From positions 1,116,001 through 1,180,000 of the forward strand of contig NZ_CP095855.1 of assembly GCF_023100805.1 (NCBI RefSeq): a stretch of 64,000 nucleotides of DNA, read 5' to 3'. Both the position numbers and the translations under genes were made by a program. This DNA comes from Chitinophaga filiformis. GTDB lineage: Bacteria > Bacteroidota > Bacteroidia > Chitinophagales > Chitinophagaceae. Shown in pieces: positions 45,149-55,106 of this stretch (its first letter is position 1; every line of letters begins with the position of its first letter). Under the pieces are notes generated by a model. That model saw only the letters and a program-made list of their open reading frames with translations, made no database searches and was not told the DNA's origin.

Positions 45149-48100
45149 ATGCAACAAAACTTTACTCACTGCTATGCGAGGCGTAGCTTAATGGCCTTGC
45201 TTTGGCTGTTACTTCCCTGTATTTACTTGCATGCACAGAAGAGTGCGCAACCTGGTCGTAATGTGACTATTACGAACAGCCATATTTCATTGAGAGACGT
45301 GTTTAATGTTATTGAGAAACAAACCGGAGTTGTATTGTTTTTCGGCGATCTGAATATAAGTCAGCTTGTTGGTGTTAAGTTTGTTGCGACGCCGGTTGAA
45401 GAAGCGTTAGCAGAAATGTTGCCGCCACTGGGGTTGACGTATGAGTATGTGAAAGGGAACAGGGATAAGATATTTATCCGGTCGATTGTTGGGGAGAGAA
45501 AGAAGGATACTGTGATGGTGATAAGCGTAAGTGGTATAGTAACAGATGACAAAGGTGCGCCATTGCCGGGCGCTACTGTGCGTGTAAAGGGCACCCGGTT
45601 AGGGACCGCGACAAAAGCTAATGGGATGTTCACATTAAGTCGCGCGGGTGCGGACGATGTGATACAGGTGAGTTATACCGGTTTCATAATGGCGGAAGTA
45701 GCGTTGGATGGACGGGCGAGTGTAAGGGTACAGCTGAAGCCGGGAGATAACAATTTAGACGAGACGGTAGTGACGGCATATGGAACATCAACGCAGCGGG
45801 CATTGACAGGAGCCATCTCAATTGTGAAGGGAGAGGAGATCCAAACATTGCCTAATAGAAGTTTTGATAAAAGTTTACAGGGACTCGTTCCTGGATTGCT
45901 GGTTACAAGCGGAACAGGACAACCCGGTGGAGGTGTAAGTAACTTTGTATTAAGGGGAATAGCCACTGCCGGCGATTTTCAAAACGGCAGTACGGTTCGT
46001 AATCCATTAATAATAATAGACGGTATACCGATTTCACAAGACCAAAATCAAATATACATTGATGGTACCAAAACCCCAATTAATAATCCCCTGGCCCAAA
46101 TAAACACATCTGACGTTGAAACCATAAACGTTTTGAAGGATGCATCCGCCATTGCCTTGTATGGTTCGCGAGCCAGCAACGGAGTAATTGTCATCACAAC
46201 GAAAAAAGGGAGAATTGGTAAGCCGGTATTTAGTTTTCGCACGCAGGTTGATATCGCGACCAGATCACAGGGAAAGGTGAAGCCCTTAAATCAAAGGCAA
46301 TATCTTGAGTTATTGTATGAAACGTACAGGAACTCGAATCCCGCTTCCTGGACTGATGCAGCAATTAAGGCAGACCTGTTAACCAAATTCCCCTATTTGA
46401 TAAATGCGGCAGGGGACTCCAGTTTTTATCCGGAGCAGGACTGGAACAAAGAACTTTTTTCAAGTCATGCATTGACAACTTCAAATGAATTGTCAATGTC
46501 CGGAGGGAATGAAAAAAGTAATTATTATCTGAATCTCGAATACACCAAACAGAATGGTGTTGTCAGGAAAACCGGGTACGACAGGAAATCTGTCCGTTTC
46601 AATTTTGAGAGCTATCCGGAAAAGTGGCTGAAGGTAGGGATTAATACGAGTTTGTCTTACAATGTCCAGGATTATCAGGGTGCATTAAATGGAAGTGCCG
46701 GGGGGCCGCTCAGCATGATGATGTCGCCCTTAAACCCTGTAAGGTTGCAAGATGGAACACTTATTATGAATTATAAATGGGGAAATGTGTATTCAAGTCC
46801 CATGTTTGCCAATCCGGTTGCCGAAATGCAATACAACCTATATAATAATACGTCCTACAGGGGAATAAGTAGAGTATATGGAGAAGTAAGCCTGTTAAAA
46901 TATTTCAAGTGGAATTCCAGTTTAGGGGTGGATTACACAATGACGGAAGCAAAGGAAAAAATCGATCCGCGTTTGTATGACATAAGCTTGAATGGAATGG
47001 GGGGAAGGATCGAGGAAAGGGATGCCCGCAATGCAAACATCATCACAACAAATATCCTGAGGTTTGAGAGGACTTTTAATGCTGATCATGTCATCAGTGT
47101 ATTATTAGGTCAGGAAGCCCAGATCCGGACACAAAAAGTCTTAGCGGTCGCAGTTACCGGTCTGGCGTTTCCTTTTTACGATCAGATAAATAGCCCCGGG
47201 GTAGTTCCGTTAAGACAAAGTGGTTATACAAACAAGGAGACATTGCAGTCGTTTTTCGGACAGGCCAATTACGGGTTTAAGAATAAGTACTTTCTTTCGG
47301 CAAGCACCAGAACAGACGGCTCTTCCAGATTTGGAGACGATAGACGCTACGGTTTATACTGGTCCGCGGGAGCAGGTTGGTTAGCAAGTTCTGAACATTT
47401 TATGAAGAAAGCGCTTCCTGTTATAAGTTATCTGAAACTGCGGGGTAGCATAGGGGCTGCGGGTAATGCAGGTGCTATCAATGCAGTGACACGGTTCGAT
47501 GCTTTGCAGGCGGGTAAGTATAATGGTGGGACTGCGGTTTTCCCTATAACAACGCCGGGGAACCAGGACGTGCGCTGGGAACAGACTTTTACCTGGGATG
47601 CTGGTGTGGACGCTAAACTGTTGAATGACAGGTTTAGTGTTGCAGCCGATTTTTATGAACGTAATACCTCTGACCTTCTATATACTATACAACTGCCCCA
47701 AAGCAGCGGCTACTATCAGGTATTGGCCAACATCGGGAAAATGAGAAACCGGGGAGTAGAATTCGCGTTTGCGGTGGACATTATCAAGCGGAGGGATTTT
47801 ACATGGAGTATCGCCGGGAATTGGGCGACCAACAAAAACTTGCTGGTAAAAGCAAATACTAATACGGAGTCCTTTTCTACAGCTGAACTTTATAATAAAG
47901 AGGGCGAGAACTTTAACTCATTCTACCTCCGGAAATGGGCGGGAGTTAACCCTGAAAATGGGTTGCCGCAGTGGATTGATTCAACGGGGAAACCAACTGA
48001 AGACTATAACGCAGCCAAACGGGAATTTGTAGGAAAGCCCCAGCCGGATGGTTTTGGGTCTGTTACCAACAGTTTCAGTTATAAGGGAGTAGAGTTGTCG

Positions 48101-48523
48101 GTGAATTTCTATTATCAGTATGGGTATCAGATTTACAATGCCGATCGCATGGTGGGGGACGGGTATATTCCCTACATGAACCAGGATGTCCGGGCATTGG
48201 ACCGATGGAGGAGAAAAGGTGATATCGCAAGTAACCCGCTAAGGAAACTGAACAACAGTGCAGGTCGCAGGGCCTCCAGCCGCTATTTGTATTCAGGAGA
48301 CCATATTCGCCTGCAAAATGCAACTATCGCATATAGTTTCCCTAAAACAGTTACGGAGCGTTTGCATATAAATATGCTAAGAGTGTTTGTTCAGGGATAT
48401 AACCTGGCTTTGTGGAGTAGATACCCGGGACAGGATCCGAACAATGTAAATAGCGGAGGAACCACAGGCTATGCGTACCCTATGCAGCGATCTTATTCGG
48501 CTGGATTAAACGTGAATTTTTAA
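45149..48523 (+). CDS. SusC/RagA-type TonB-linked receptor with STN signalling domain (second)
   Basis: A 1124-residue receptor. Signal peptide about 1-30; STN domain about 38-110 (ITNSHISLRDVFNVIEKQTG), which contacts the FecR anti-sigma; a carboxypeptidase-D-like domain about 125-200 (GAPLPGATVRVKGT); a plug about 205-325 ending in GSRASNGVIVITTKKG; then the barrel ending SYSAGLNVNF. It should import an unknown ligand and also trigger expression of its own locus. The SusD-like gene begins 6 bases later. Sequence here is visibly AT-richer than the first SusC gene, suggesting more recent acquisition. Confidence 0.96.
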   Translation: MQQNFTHCYARRSLMALLWLLLPCIYLHAQKSAQPGRNVTITNSHISLRDVFNVIEKQTGVVLFFGDLNISQLVGVKFVATPVEEALAEMLPPLGLTYEYVKGNRDKIFIRSIVGERKKDTVMVISVSGIVTDDKGAPLPGATVRVKGTRLGTATKANGMFTLSRAGADDVIQVSYTGFIMAEVALDGRASVRVQLKPGDNNLDETVVTAYGTSTQRALTGAISIVKGEEIQTLPNRSFDKSLQGLVPGLLVTSGTGQPGGGVSNFVLRGIATAGDFQNGSTVRNPLIIIDGIPISQDQNQIYIDGTKTPINNPLAQINTSDVETINVLKDASAIALYGSRASNGVIVITTKKGRIGKPVFSFRTQVDIATRSQGKVKPLNQRQYLELLYETYRNSNPASWTDAAIKADLLTKFPYLINAAGDSSFYPEQDWNKELFSSHALTTSNELSMSGGNEKSNYYLNLEYTKQNGVVRKTGYDRKSVRFNFESYPEKWLKVGINTSLSYNVQDYQGALNGSAGGPLSMMMSPLNPVRLQDGTLIMNYKWGNVYSSPMFANPVAEMQYNLYNNTSYRGISRVYGEVSLLKYFKWNSSLGVDYTMTEAKEKIDPRLYDISLNGMGGRIEERDARNANIITTNILRFERTFNADHVISVLLGQEAQIRTQKVLAVAVTGLAFPFYDQINSPGVVPLRQSGYTNKETLQSFFGQANYGFKNKYFLSASTRTDGSSRFGDDRRYGLYWSAGAGWLASSEHFMKKALPVISYLKLRGSIGAAGNAGAINAVTRFDALQAGKYNGGTAVFPITTPGNQDVRWEQTFTWDAGVDAKLLNDRFSVAADFYERNTSDLLYTIQLPQSSGYYQVLANIGKMRNRGVEFAFAVDIIKRRDFTWSIAGNWATNKNLLVKANTNTESFSTAELYNKEGENFNSFYLRKWAGVNPENGLPQWIDSTGKPTEDYNAAKREFVGKPQPDGFGSVTNSFSYKGVELSVNFYYQYGYQIYNADRMVGDGYIPYMNQDVRALDRWRRKGDIASNPLRKLNNSAGRRASSRYLYSGDHIRLQNATIAYSFPKTVTERLHINMLRVFVQGYNLALWSRYPGQDPNNVNSGGTTGYAYPMQRSYSAGLNVNF

Positions 48524-48529
48524 GAAGTT

Positions 48530-49993
48530 ATGAAATCAAGGAAAATTAAGAATATGAGACATTATTTACATATAGCCCTGGTCCTGGCTTTACTAGGCAC
48601 TGTTTCCTGCAGGAAGGACTTCCTGGATGTGCAGGATAAAACATCTATTCTTCGGCAGGCATATGTGAAAGATTTGGCAACTACAGGTGAATATCTAAAC
48701 GGGATTTATATCGAATTGTCTTCTAATTTTTATAGTGCCGCTACCATTATTTATCCAGACCTGGTAGCTGATAATATTAAACCAGTGGCAGGCGGATCAC
48801 TGTTAGCATCGCATTACAGCTGGAATCAGCTTACAGATAATGAGCAAATGCTGCGATTCGATGTTGGGGCGCAGAATGCTAACGGGTTATGGCTTAGTGG
48901 TTATAGGATAATAAGGGACTGTAACTTTATTATTGAGACAATTGACCAGTACAGATCACAGAATCCTGCAAGAGCAGACGATTTTAAAGGACAGGCTTTC
49001 GCATTGAGGGCACTGGTGCATTCTGTGCTGGTTAACACTTTTGCGCAACCATTTAGTTATACAGCAAATGCATCACATTTGGGTGTTCCTTATATTGTGA
49101 GTTCCGATTATAGGCAGACGATCTCAAGAGCATCAGTAGCGGAAGTCTATTCAAAAATGATTGAAGACCTTGGCAGCGCCATACAACTGTTGCCTGCTGT
49201 ATCGGAAAATACTTTGTTTGTCAGCCGAAATGCTGCAATGGCATTATTGGCGCGGATAATGCTTGCAAAAGGTGATTTTTCTGCTGCCAAGAACCTGGCT
49301 GCTGGTCTGGCTACCCATGTGCCGGCAATGAAAATAGAAGAAGGATATCCTTCCAGGCTATTTACGTTGGAAGAAAAAGAGGCGCTATTCCAGCTCCCCC
49401 CTGCGGCGTTTGGTCATGATGGAGCAACATATACATCTCTTTATGCGGCATACTATTTTTCGTCTTCCAGTTACTTTTTTATGCCTACAGATGATGTTGT
49501 CCGTCTTTTGACGGAAGATGCAAGGGATGTAAGATCTGCCTGGGTAAATCAAAGCAATGGATCATGGAGCATTACAAAATATCCAGCGGGAGTTGTGGAA
49601 GGATTTCCCATACCTGAAATAGCATACTATCAGACAGTTCTCAGATCTTCAGAGATGTATCTGGTTGCAGCAGAAGCGTACGCTCAGTTAAGTAATGAGG
49701 ATAGTGCAAGGTTTTATCTGGATGCCATTAGGATGCGGGCTAACTCATATGCTTTGCCAGTTAATGCAACCGGAGCTTCATTGTTGGACTCAATATATAA
49801 GGAACGGCGAAAAGAATTTGCATTTGAAGGAAATAGGATGTTTGATCTCCTCAGATGGCAAAGGAAGGTTTTTCGATCAGATGAATCAGATCCCTCTGTT
49901 AAAGAGTTGCCATTTCCCAGTAATAGGGCTATCTGCCCGATCCCTCTCTCCGACGTCACCACGGCAGGCTTACAGCAAAACCCTGGTTATTAA
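48530..49993 (+). CDS. SusD/RagB-family nutrient-binding lipoprotein (second)
   Basis: A 487-residue lipoprotein (signal ending LALLGTVSC, Cys27; a shorter start at Met9 would also work) with the SusD layout: DFLDVQDKTSILRQAYVKDL, SGYRIIRDCNFIIETIDQYR, FKGQAFALRALVHSVLVNTF and the C-terminal RRKEFAFEGNRMFDLLRWQR. It pairs with the SusC gene immediately upstream. The gap to the thioredoxin-phosphatase gene is 129 bases with no strong terminator, so the locus may continue. Confidence 0.95.
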   Translation: MKSRKIKNMRHYLHIALVLALLGTVSCRKDFLDVQDKTSILRQAYVKDLATTGEYLNGIYIELSSNFYSAATIIYPDLVADNIKPVAGGSLLASHYSWNQLTDNEQMLRFDVGAQNANGLWLSGYRIIRDCNFIIETIDQYRSQNPARADDFKGQAFALRALVHSVLVNTFAQPFSYTANASHLGVPYIVSSDYRQTISRASVAEVYSKMIEDLGSAIQLLPAVSENTLFVSRNAAMALLARIMLAKGDFSAAKNLAAGLATHVPAMKIEEGYPSRLFTLEEKEALFQLPPAAFGHDGATYTSLYAAYYFSSSSYFFMPTDDVVRLLTEDARDVRSAWVNQSNGSWSITKYPAGVVEGFPIPEIAYYQTVLRSSEMYLVAAEAYAQLSNEDSARFYLDAIRMRANSYALPVNATGASLLDSIYKERRKEFAFEGNRMFDLLRWQRKVFRSDESDPSVKELPFPSNRAICPIPLSDVTTAGLQQNPGY

Positions 49994-50122
49994 GTCAGAT
50001 GCCGGGCATTAAAGCATCTTCCTTCCGGAGCGTTGCCTGGCAGAACGTAATGTGAATGGTCCTGGGGCCAGGCCTGTAGCACTGATGGGGGGAAATCTAT
50101 ACTAAGTAATTAAAAATATACG

Positions 50123-52747
50123 ATGATAAAAATGAGATACAGTATATTATCTGTCTGTTTTATGATGTATTGTTTGTCAATCGTTGCACAGAAAAAGCCT
50201 TCCGTTAAAAGGAATCCGCCTGGTAATTTAAACCGGTACATTTCGTTGCATGTTCAGGTTGATACCTTAAGTAAATCAGATTCTTTAAATCTCCAATACA
50301 CGTCCTTTGCATATATGGTTCCACCACGTGTTTGGAAATTCTCTGCTCAGAAAATAAAAAATGGAGTGGCAGGATGGACAATACCGGCTGACGATTTGAT
50401 GTACATTTATTTGGGTAGTTTAAGCAGGAAGCAAAGAATCTATATGATTGCGGAGCCCGGAGATAGTATCATAGTTGCCTTCAAGGGCGACAATCTTTTA
50501 TTTGCAGGCGCGGGCAGTTCGAAATTCGAGTTGCAATACAAACTAAAAAAATTATTACGCGCAGAACGACTACCCCTTGATTACGTGAATAAAATATCGC
50601 CCGGATTTTTTTTAGAGCGGAACCAAAAACTAAACCGGTTAACAGAGAATGCCCTGGTCCTGCTGGATATCTATAAGGAACGAATTACGCCCCTGGCTTT
50701 CCGCGCAATAAAAGCATTGACTATTAGTTCTATTGAGGAAGATCGCCTGGATCTTTTCTGGGCGCTTCGCGCCAATGCTGAAAAGTGGCATATAACGTCC
50801 AAAAATTTAAGTGAAATTTTCGATACCTGTTTCTACAAGCCCTCGGCGGTTTGGATGAGATCACAGCCTGATGGTTTTATTACAGGGTCTTATTCATTTA
50901 TCCGGGCTGAAGTCTTTAGAAAGTTTGAGTTTAAGAACGATATTGATGTAATACAATCGCAAAGTGCCAGGAGGTTCTTATATTATGATCAGGCCAGGCG
51001 GACCTACAGTGGCTTGACCCTGCAAAAATATTATATTGACTTAATGACATCTCAGACACTTAAGGAGATAGGGCTTACTAAGGAAACCGAAGAGTTGTTG
51101 GCTAAATATTATTCAGAACCAGGGCACGAGGAGTATAAACAATACGTTAGGACCTATGAAAGTAAGACAAGGGAATTGAGGAAGAATATGGATGCACCTC
51201 CGTTTACATTGACTGATGTAAATGGAAAAGCTGTGACAAAGGAAACGTTTAAAGGCAAAGTAACGTTAATAGATTTCTGGTTTAGCGGTTGCAAGGGCTG
51301 TGCTCAGCTTACTCCCTCATTAAGCATAATAGAGCAGCAATTCGGACAATCTCCGGACGTACAAATGGTTAGTGTTTCTATAGATGATGAAAAGGTGAAA
51401 TGGCTAAAGAGCCTCAATGAAAAGAAATATACAACCGGGGCCGGAATCAACCTGTATACGAGTGGTAAGGGAATAAATCATCCAATGATGAAGGCTTATA
51501 ATATTTCATCCTTTCCAAGCCTGGTATTGTTGGATCCATATGGTCGAATCGTGGAGAATCCGATACCAGATCCGAGAGAAGATAATGGGAAGAAAGTGAT
51601 TGATCTGATTAACAGGGAATTGGTGAAAATGATCGATGGGCCTTACGTTTTCTATAAGGACGATTCAATAATTACATACTCTATCCATGGGTCATCTGTC
51701 ATAAGTAAGAGACAAGGTAGAAAAGATAACATAACGCTTGAAACTCAGGGAATAAATTATGGGAACAGGTTTGGATTCAGATTAAAGCCGCAGTTGAAGG
51801 TTGAGCCGTCTGAATTCGCTGCGGTTGATAAAATCTTTGCCTTATCAGATATAGAGGGAAACCTGGAGGTATTGATAAGATTATTGAAAAATAACAATGT
51901 TATCGACAATGATCTGAATTGGACTTTTGGAAAAGGGCATATGGTGTTCGTGGGCGATATATTTGACCGGGGGGAACAGGTGACGGAGTGTTTATGGTTG
52001 CTATATGCCCTGGAAGGAAAGGCCAGGGATGCGGGAGGATACGTACACTTTATTTTGGGTAATCATGAGATTATGAATTTGAGTGGAAATATGTCCTATG
52101 TAAAAGAAAAGTATAAGCAGAATGCTGCTCGCCTGGGAAAATCGTATAAAGAGCTTTATGGTAAAGATTCCGAACTCGGCCAATGGCTAAGGACCAAGAA
52201 CATTATTGAGAAGATAGGGGATAAACTATTCGTTCACGGAGGTGTAAGTAAAGAAGTGAATGATTTACCCCTTTCAATCGCCCAGATAAACGAGTTGGCG
52301 CGACAATATTACGATAATGCAGAAATCGCATCAAAATCTCCTGATAGCGTCGTAAATGTTTTATATAATGTATCCGATAAATTGTCCCCTTTCTGGTACC
52401 GTTCTTATTATTTAGACCAGGGGATGAAGTTAAAGTATGATAATATCAAAGGGCGGTTGGACACAATTTATAAAGCATCAGATGCATTAGTAGATGACGT
52501 ATTGGGTAATTTAGGTGTAAAGAATATTATAACAGGACATACTATTGTGAGCGATACAATTAGTGTTCATTATGATGGTAAGGTTATAAATACAGATACT
52601 AAACACGCAGAGGGAAAATCGGAAGCTCTTTTGATCGAGCATAATAATTTTTATCGCGTTAACGATTATGGTAAGCGCGTATTTTTGTTTGAGAGAAGCC
52701 AGGGTGTTGCGGGGACGGGGCGTAAACAGGCGGTATCCTACAATTGA
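50123..52747 (+). CDS. Secreted TlpA-like thioredoxin fused to a PPP-like metallophosphoesterase
   Basis: An 874-residue protein with a signal peptide (about 1-24, ending SIVAQ). Residues about 25-355 are a DUF4369-like N-terminal region; about 375-515 is a TlpA-type thioredoxin with C390-K-G-C393 and the cis-Pro segment SSFPSLVLL; about 568-860 is a calcineurin-like phosphoesterase with SDIEGN (D576), GDIFDRG (D612), GNHE (N647-H648), a His in LFVHGG and GHT near the end. So one periplasmic chain carries disulfide exchange and phosphatase activity. All key residues of both are present, although the usual GDxHG reads SDIEGN. It follows the SusCD pair and is closed by a terminator at 52793-52828. 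Confidence 0.9.
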   Translation: MIKMRYSILSVCFMMYCLSIVAQKKPSVKRNPPGNLNRYISLHVQVDTLSKSDSLNLQYTSFAYMVPPRVWKFSAQKIKNGVAGWTIPADDLMYIYLGSLSRKQRIYMIAEPGDSIIVAFKGDNLLFAGAGSSKFELQYKLKKLLRAERLPLDYVNKISPGFFLERNQKLNRLTENALVLLDIYKERITPLAFRAIKALTISSIEEDRLDLFWALRANAEKWHITSKNLSEIFDTCFYKPSAVWMRSQPDGFITGSYSFIRAEVFRKFEFKNDIDVIQSQSARRFLYYDQARRTYSGLTLQKYYIDLMTSQTLKEIGLTKETEELLAKYYSEPGHEEYKQYVRTYESKTRELRKNMDAPPFTLTDVNGKAVTKETFKGKVTLIDFWFSGCKGCAQLTPSLSIIEQQFGQSPDVQMVSVSIDDEKVKWLKSLNEKKYTTGAGINLYTSGKGINHPMMKAYNISSFPSLVLLDPYGRIVENPIPDPREDNGKKVIDLINRELVKMIDGPYVFYKDDSIITYSIHGSSVISKRQGRKDNITLETQGINYGNRFGFRLKPQLKVEPSEFAAVDKIFALSDIEGNLEVLIRLLKNNNVIDNDLNWTFGKGHMVFVGDIFDRGEQVTECLWLLYALEGKARDAGGYVHFILGNHEIMNLSGNMSYVKEKYKQNAARLGKSYKELYGKDSELGQWLRTKNIIEKIGDKLFVHGGVSKEVNDLPLSIAQINELARQYYDNAEIASKSPDSVVNVLYNVSDKLSPFWYRSYYLDQGMKLKYDNIKGRLDTIYKASDALVDDVLGNLGVKNIITGHTIVSDTISVHYDGKVINTDTKHAEGKSEALLIEHNNFYRVNDYGKRVFLFERSQGVAGTGRKQAVSYN

Positions 52748-52792
52748 AAGCTTTTTTTGACACTTCATTGTTTGTTCGGTAGTATAATATTG

Positions 52793-52828
52793 GAGCAGTT
52801 ATCTGGTACAGATAACTGCTCTTTTTTT
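52793..52828 (+). terminator. Strong terminator after the thioredoxin-phosphatase gene
   Basis: GAGCAGTTATCTG (52793-52805) pairs perfectly over 13 bp with 52809-52821 around a GTA loop, followed by seven T. Confidence 0.93.
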
Positions 52829-52951
52829 GGGATTACATTCCTAAGATGCACAACTGGGAATAGTGCAAATTTTTTGCATTCGAGCCATGTAATTTAGTAT
52901 AGCGACTAAATGATCATTAGTGCATATCGTTCATAATTAAAAAAAAGTACT

Positions 52952-53245
52952 ATGCAAAAGTTATCAATTCAAAAAATTTCCCTGTTGGGATTAGTGTTAA
53001 TGGCTGCCTCCGCTGTAACCGCAGCTGTATTGCCCTCACACTCAAAGTCAGATAAAGTACGTCTGGAAAACGGTAGCCTTACAAATAGCACAACTGCTGC
53101 CGTAGGTGGTGTTATTCAACAGACTTGTACTCCAACTGCTGTAATCGACGAAGGCGCCTGCAACGACACCGCCATTGGTACAGCTTCAGGAACAACATTG
53201 AACGGTGGTACAAAAAGTGATAATACTACTGTTGGGGATGCCTGA
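52952..53245 (+). CDS. Small secreted Thr/Ser-rich peptide with two cysteines
   Basis: A 97-residue protein. Residues 1-24 (ISLLGLVLMAASAVTAAVL in the core) form a Sec-type signal peptide or an anchor. The rest has low complexity, rich in Thr, Ser, Asn and Gly, with only two cysteines, C59 (QQTC) and C70 (EGAC). It has its own gene space between two strong hairpins, typical of a highly expressed small product. It sits next to a DUF4221-like propeller lipoprotein and thioredoxin-like proteins, the setting I recall for Bacteroidota NVEALA-type small secreted peptides, though it lacks that motif. The function is unknown; it may be an oxidised surface peptide or a modified peptide. Confidence 0.8.
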   Translation: MQKLSIQKISLLGLVLMAASAVTAAVLPSHSKSDKVRLENGSLTNSTTAAVGGVIQQTCTPTAVIDEGACNDTAIGTASGTTLNGGTKSDNTTVGDA

Positions 53246-53257
53246 TCACGGTAGTTG

Positions 53258-53294
53258 ACCATTAAAGCAACTTTAACAAGGTTGCTTTAATGGT
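53258..53294 (+). terminator. Hairpin after the small secreted peptide
   Basis: ACCATTAAAGCAAC (53258-53271) pairs perfectly over 14 bp with 53281-53294 around a 9-base loop. The T-tract after it is poor (TATTC), so it may stop only part of the transcription and protect the short upstream transcript. Confidence 0.7.
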
Positions 53295-53366
53295 TATTCA
53301 AGGCAGTTAACTCACTATATGGCAATAGAATTATCACATCTGAATCTCAATTCCAGAATTTGTTGG

Positions 53367-54551
53367 ATGAAAATGTATAGATCGTATACGCTTGAAAAGG
53401 CCTTTTGGGCCATTCTCCTTTTGTTGGCAATGGCAGGCTGTAATTCTTCTTATTCCTTTCCGGACCCTATCTTTAAGGATACAGCCCCCGCCTCTTATAC
53501 CACAGAAATTTATGTAACGAGTGATAGCCTGTATTTTCCATTAGATGAAAATACCTATAATGATATTAAGTCATTTAACTTATTTGCGGAGCATGGAACT
53601 GAGTATATATCTTTTTATGATCGTCGCTCTGAGGCTATCGTTATTTACGAGTTTGCCTCAAGAAAGATAATAAGGCATATCTCCCTGAAAAATATATTCA
53701 AGCAACAGCGGGCTTACAAAACATCTGTTTTTGTAAAGACATTTGATAGCATTTTCATGACGAATCAAATGACTTTATATCAGCTGGATGGCAAAGGCAG
53801 AATAAAGAGGAAGATAGACTTTTTGGAAGAACCACGATATGAATGGGCATATTTTGATAATGTAGTGCCCCCTGTCTTTAAAGACGGTTATTTGTACACG
53901 GGAATCCGTCCATACGTAAACGGTGTCTCTTTTAAGGCCTTACGGCAATGGAGAGTGCTATACGCGTTTGATTTGGTGAGAGGCGAGGCGAGTCTTCACT
54001 ATTTACTTCCAAAAAACTACAGAGAAAACCTGTACGGCGATAATTTCCTTGCCTATAATTACTGTTTGAATGACCGGGGAAATTTTGTCTTTAATTTTCC
54101 TGCCGATACAAATATTTATGAAACCGACCTGCGGGAGACGCATTTTGCTTACAAAGCAAAAAGTGCGTTTCAGGCCAATCCTATTACACCCGTTTCAAAG
54201 GAACTATTAGAGACAGATAAGGGGTCTCTTGAATATGCATTTAGACATGCATATAGTAGTATCTATTTTGATCCGTACAGCAAAAGATACTGGCGGATAA
54301 GTAAGCAAAAGATAAATCTGGAGGAATATAAGAACAGGCAGAGGAAACTTAGCATTATTATTTTGGATGAGGCAATGAACGTAATTGGCGAGTCGGAGCT
54401 TAATGAACCGATTGTTATTAATTCGATTTTCTTTACACCCGATGGTGCCATTTATGCACGTGTGGAACCGCAGAATGAATATGCGATAAAATATATACGA
54501 CTAAGGTATAGGGAAAGAGTACATGAACCAGGTAAAACAGGTAACACATGA
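53367..54551 (+). CDS. DUF4221-like beta-propeller lipoprotein
   Basis: I choose ATG 53367 because it gives a normal lipoprotein signal ending LLAMAGC; an in-frame ATG at 53319 would add 16 residues. The mature protein looks like a six-bladed propeller of the DUF4221 type: YFPLDENTYNDIKSFNLF, YISFYDRRSEAIVIYEF and RQRKLSIIILDEAMNVIGE. These proteins are surface or periplasmic and have no known activity. The next gene starts inside its stop codon (ATGA overlap at 54548-54551), so the two are translationally coupled. Confidence 0.82.
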   Translation: MKMYRSYTLEKAFWAILLLLAMAGCNSSYSFPDPIFKDTAPASYTTEIYVTSDSLYFPLDENTYNDIKSFNLFAEHGTEYISFYDRRSEAIVIYEFASRKIIRHISLKNIFKQQRAYKTSVFVKTFDSIFMTNQMTLYQLDGKGRIKRKIDFLEEPRYEWAYFDNVVPPVFKDGYLYTGIRPYVNGVSFKALRQWRVLYAFDLVRGEASLHYLLPKNYRENLYGDNFLAYNYCLNDRGNFVFNFPADTNIYETDLRETHFAYKAKSAFQANPITPVSKELLETDKGSLEYAFRHAYSSIYFDPYSKRYWRISKQKINLEEYKNRQRKLSIIILDEAMNVIGESELNEPIVINSIFFTPDGAIYARVEPQNEYAIKYIRLRYRERVHEPGKTGNT

Positions 54552-55102
54552 AAGCAAATAATTCAACTTCTTCTTTTTTTCGAATCGCCTGTATCTTTTT
54601 GTTATTAGCATGCATTGACATTTCCTGCAGCAGGTTTAAAAGAGAAAAGGCAACTTCTACTTTGTCAATCGAACCCGGTAAAGAGGATTCCATTTTTTTA
54701 AATCTTTTGGCCCTTACCAAATATACTATTGCAGATAGCTTACGGGAGGATTCATTAGGGTTTCTTATATTGCCACTACATGCAAGTTGTCCTGCCTGCC
54801 GCGATAAGACGATCGATAGTATTTCCAGCCATACACAAGATCTTCCCGCTAATCGTTTCATTATCCTCTCCACCTATGGAGGACGAAAAACCTTCAGAAG
54901 CTATTTTCGGGAACACGATAAGGATTTGCCGGTTATCAATGGGCAACTATTTCTCGATAGCACGAATGAAGCGGGTAAATATTTACTCTATGATAAGAAA
55001 CCTACTTTTTATTATACCTCTCGACGCAGGGCTTTTAAAAAAATCGGGGCCTTGCCGGCTACAGTCAGAAAGGATCTGAATGATTTTTTTTCCAAGAAAT
55101 AA
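54548..55102 (+). CDS. Thioredoxin-like lipoprotein with CPAC motif
   Basis: A 184-residue protein with a lipoprotein signal ending IDISC (Cys27). The fold around C81-P-A-C84 (LPLHASCPACRDKTID) and the later KPTFYYTSRR segment look like a small thioredoxin/TlpA-type domain. It should carry out disulfide exchange in the periplasm, possibly on the neighbouring two-Cys peptide (inference). It overlaps the DUF4221-like gene by four bases and is followed by the pseudo-phosphatase gene after a 4-base gap. Confidence 0.8.
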   Translation: MKANNSTSSFFRIACIFLLLACIDISCSRFKREKATSTLSIEPGKEDSIFLNLLALTKYTIADSLREDSLGFLILPLHASCPACRDKTIDSISSHTQDLPANRFIILSTYGGRKTFRSYFREHDKDLPVINGQLFLDSTNEAGKYLLYDKKPTFYYTSRRRAFKKIGALPATVRKDLNDFFSKK

Positions 55103-55106
55103 TTGA

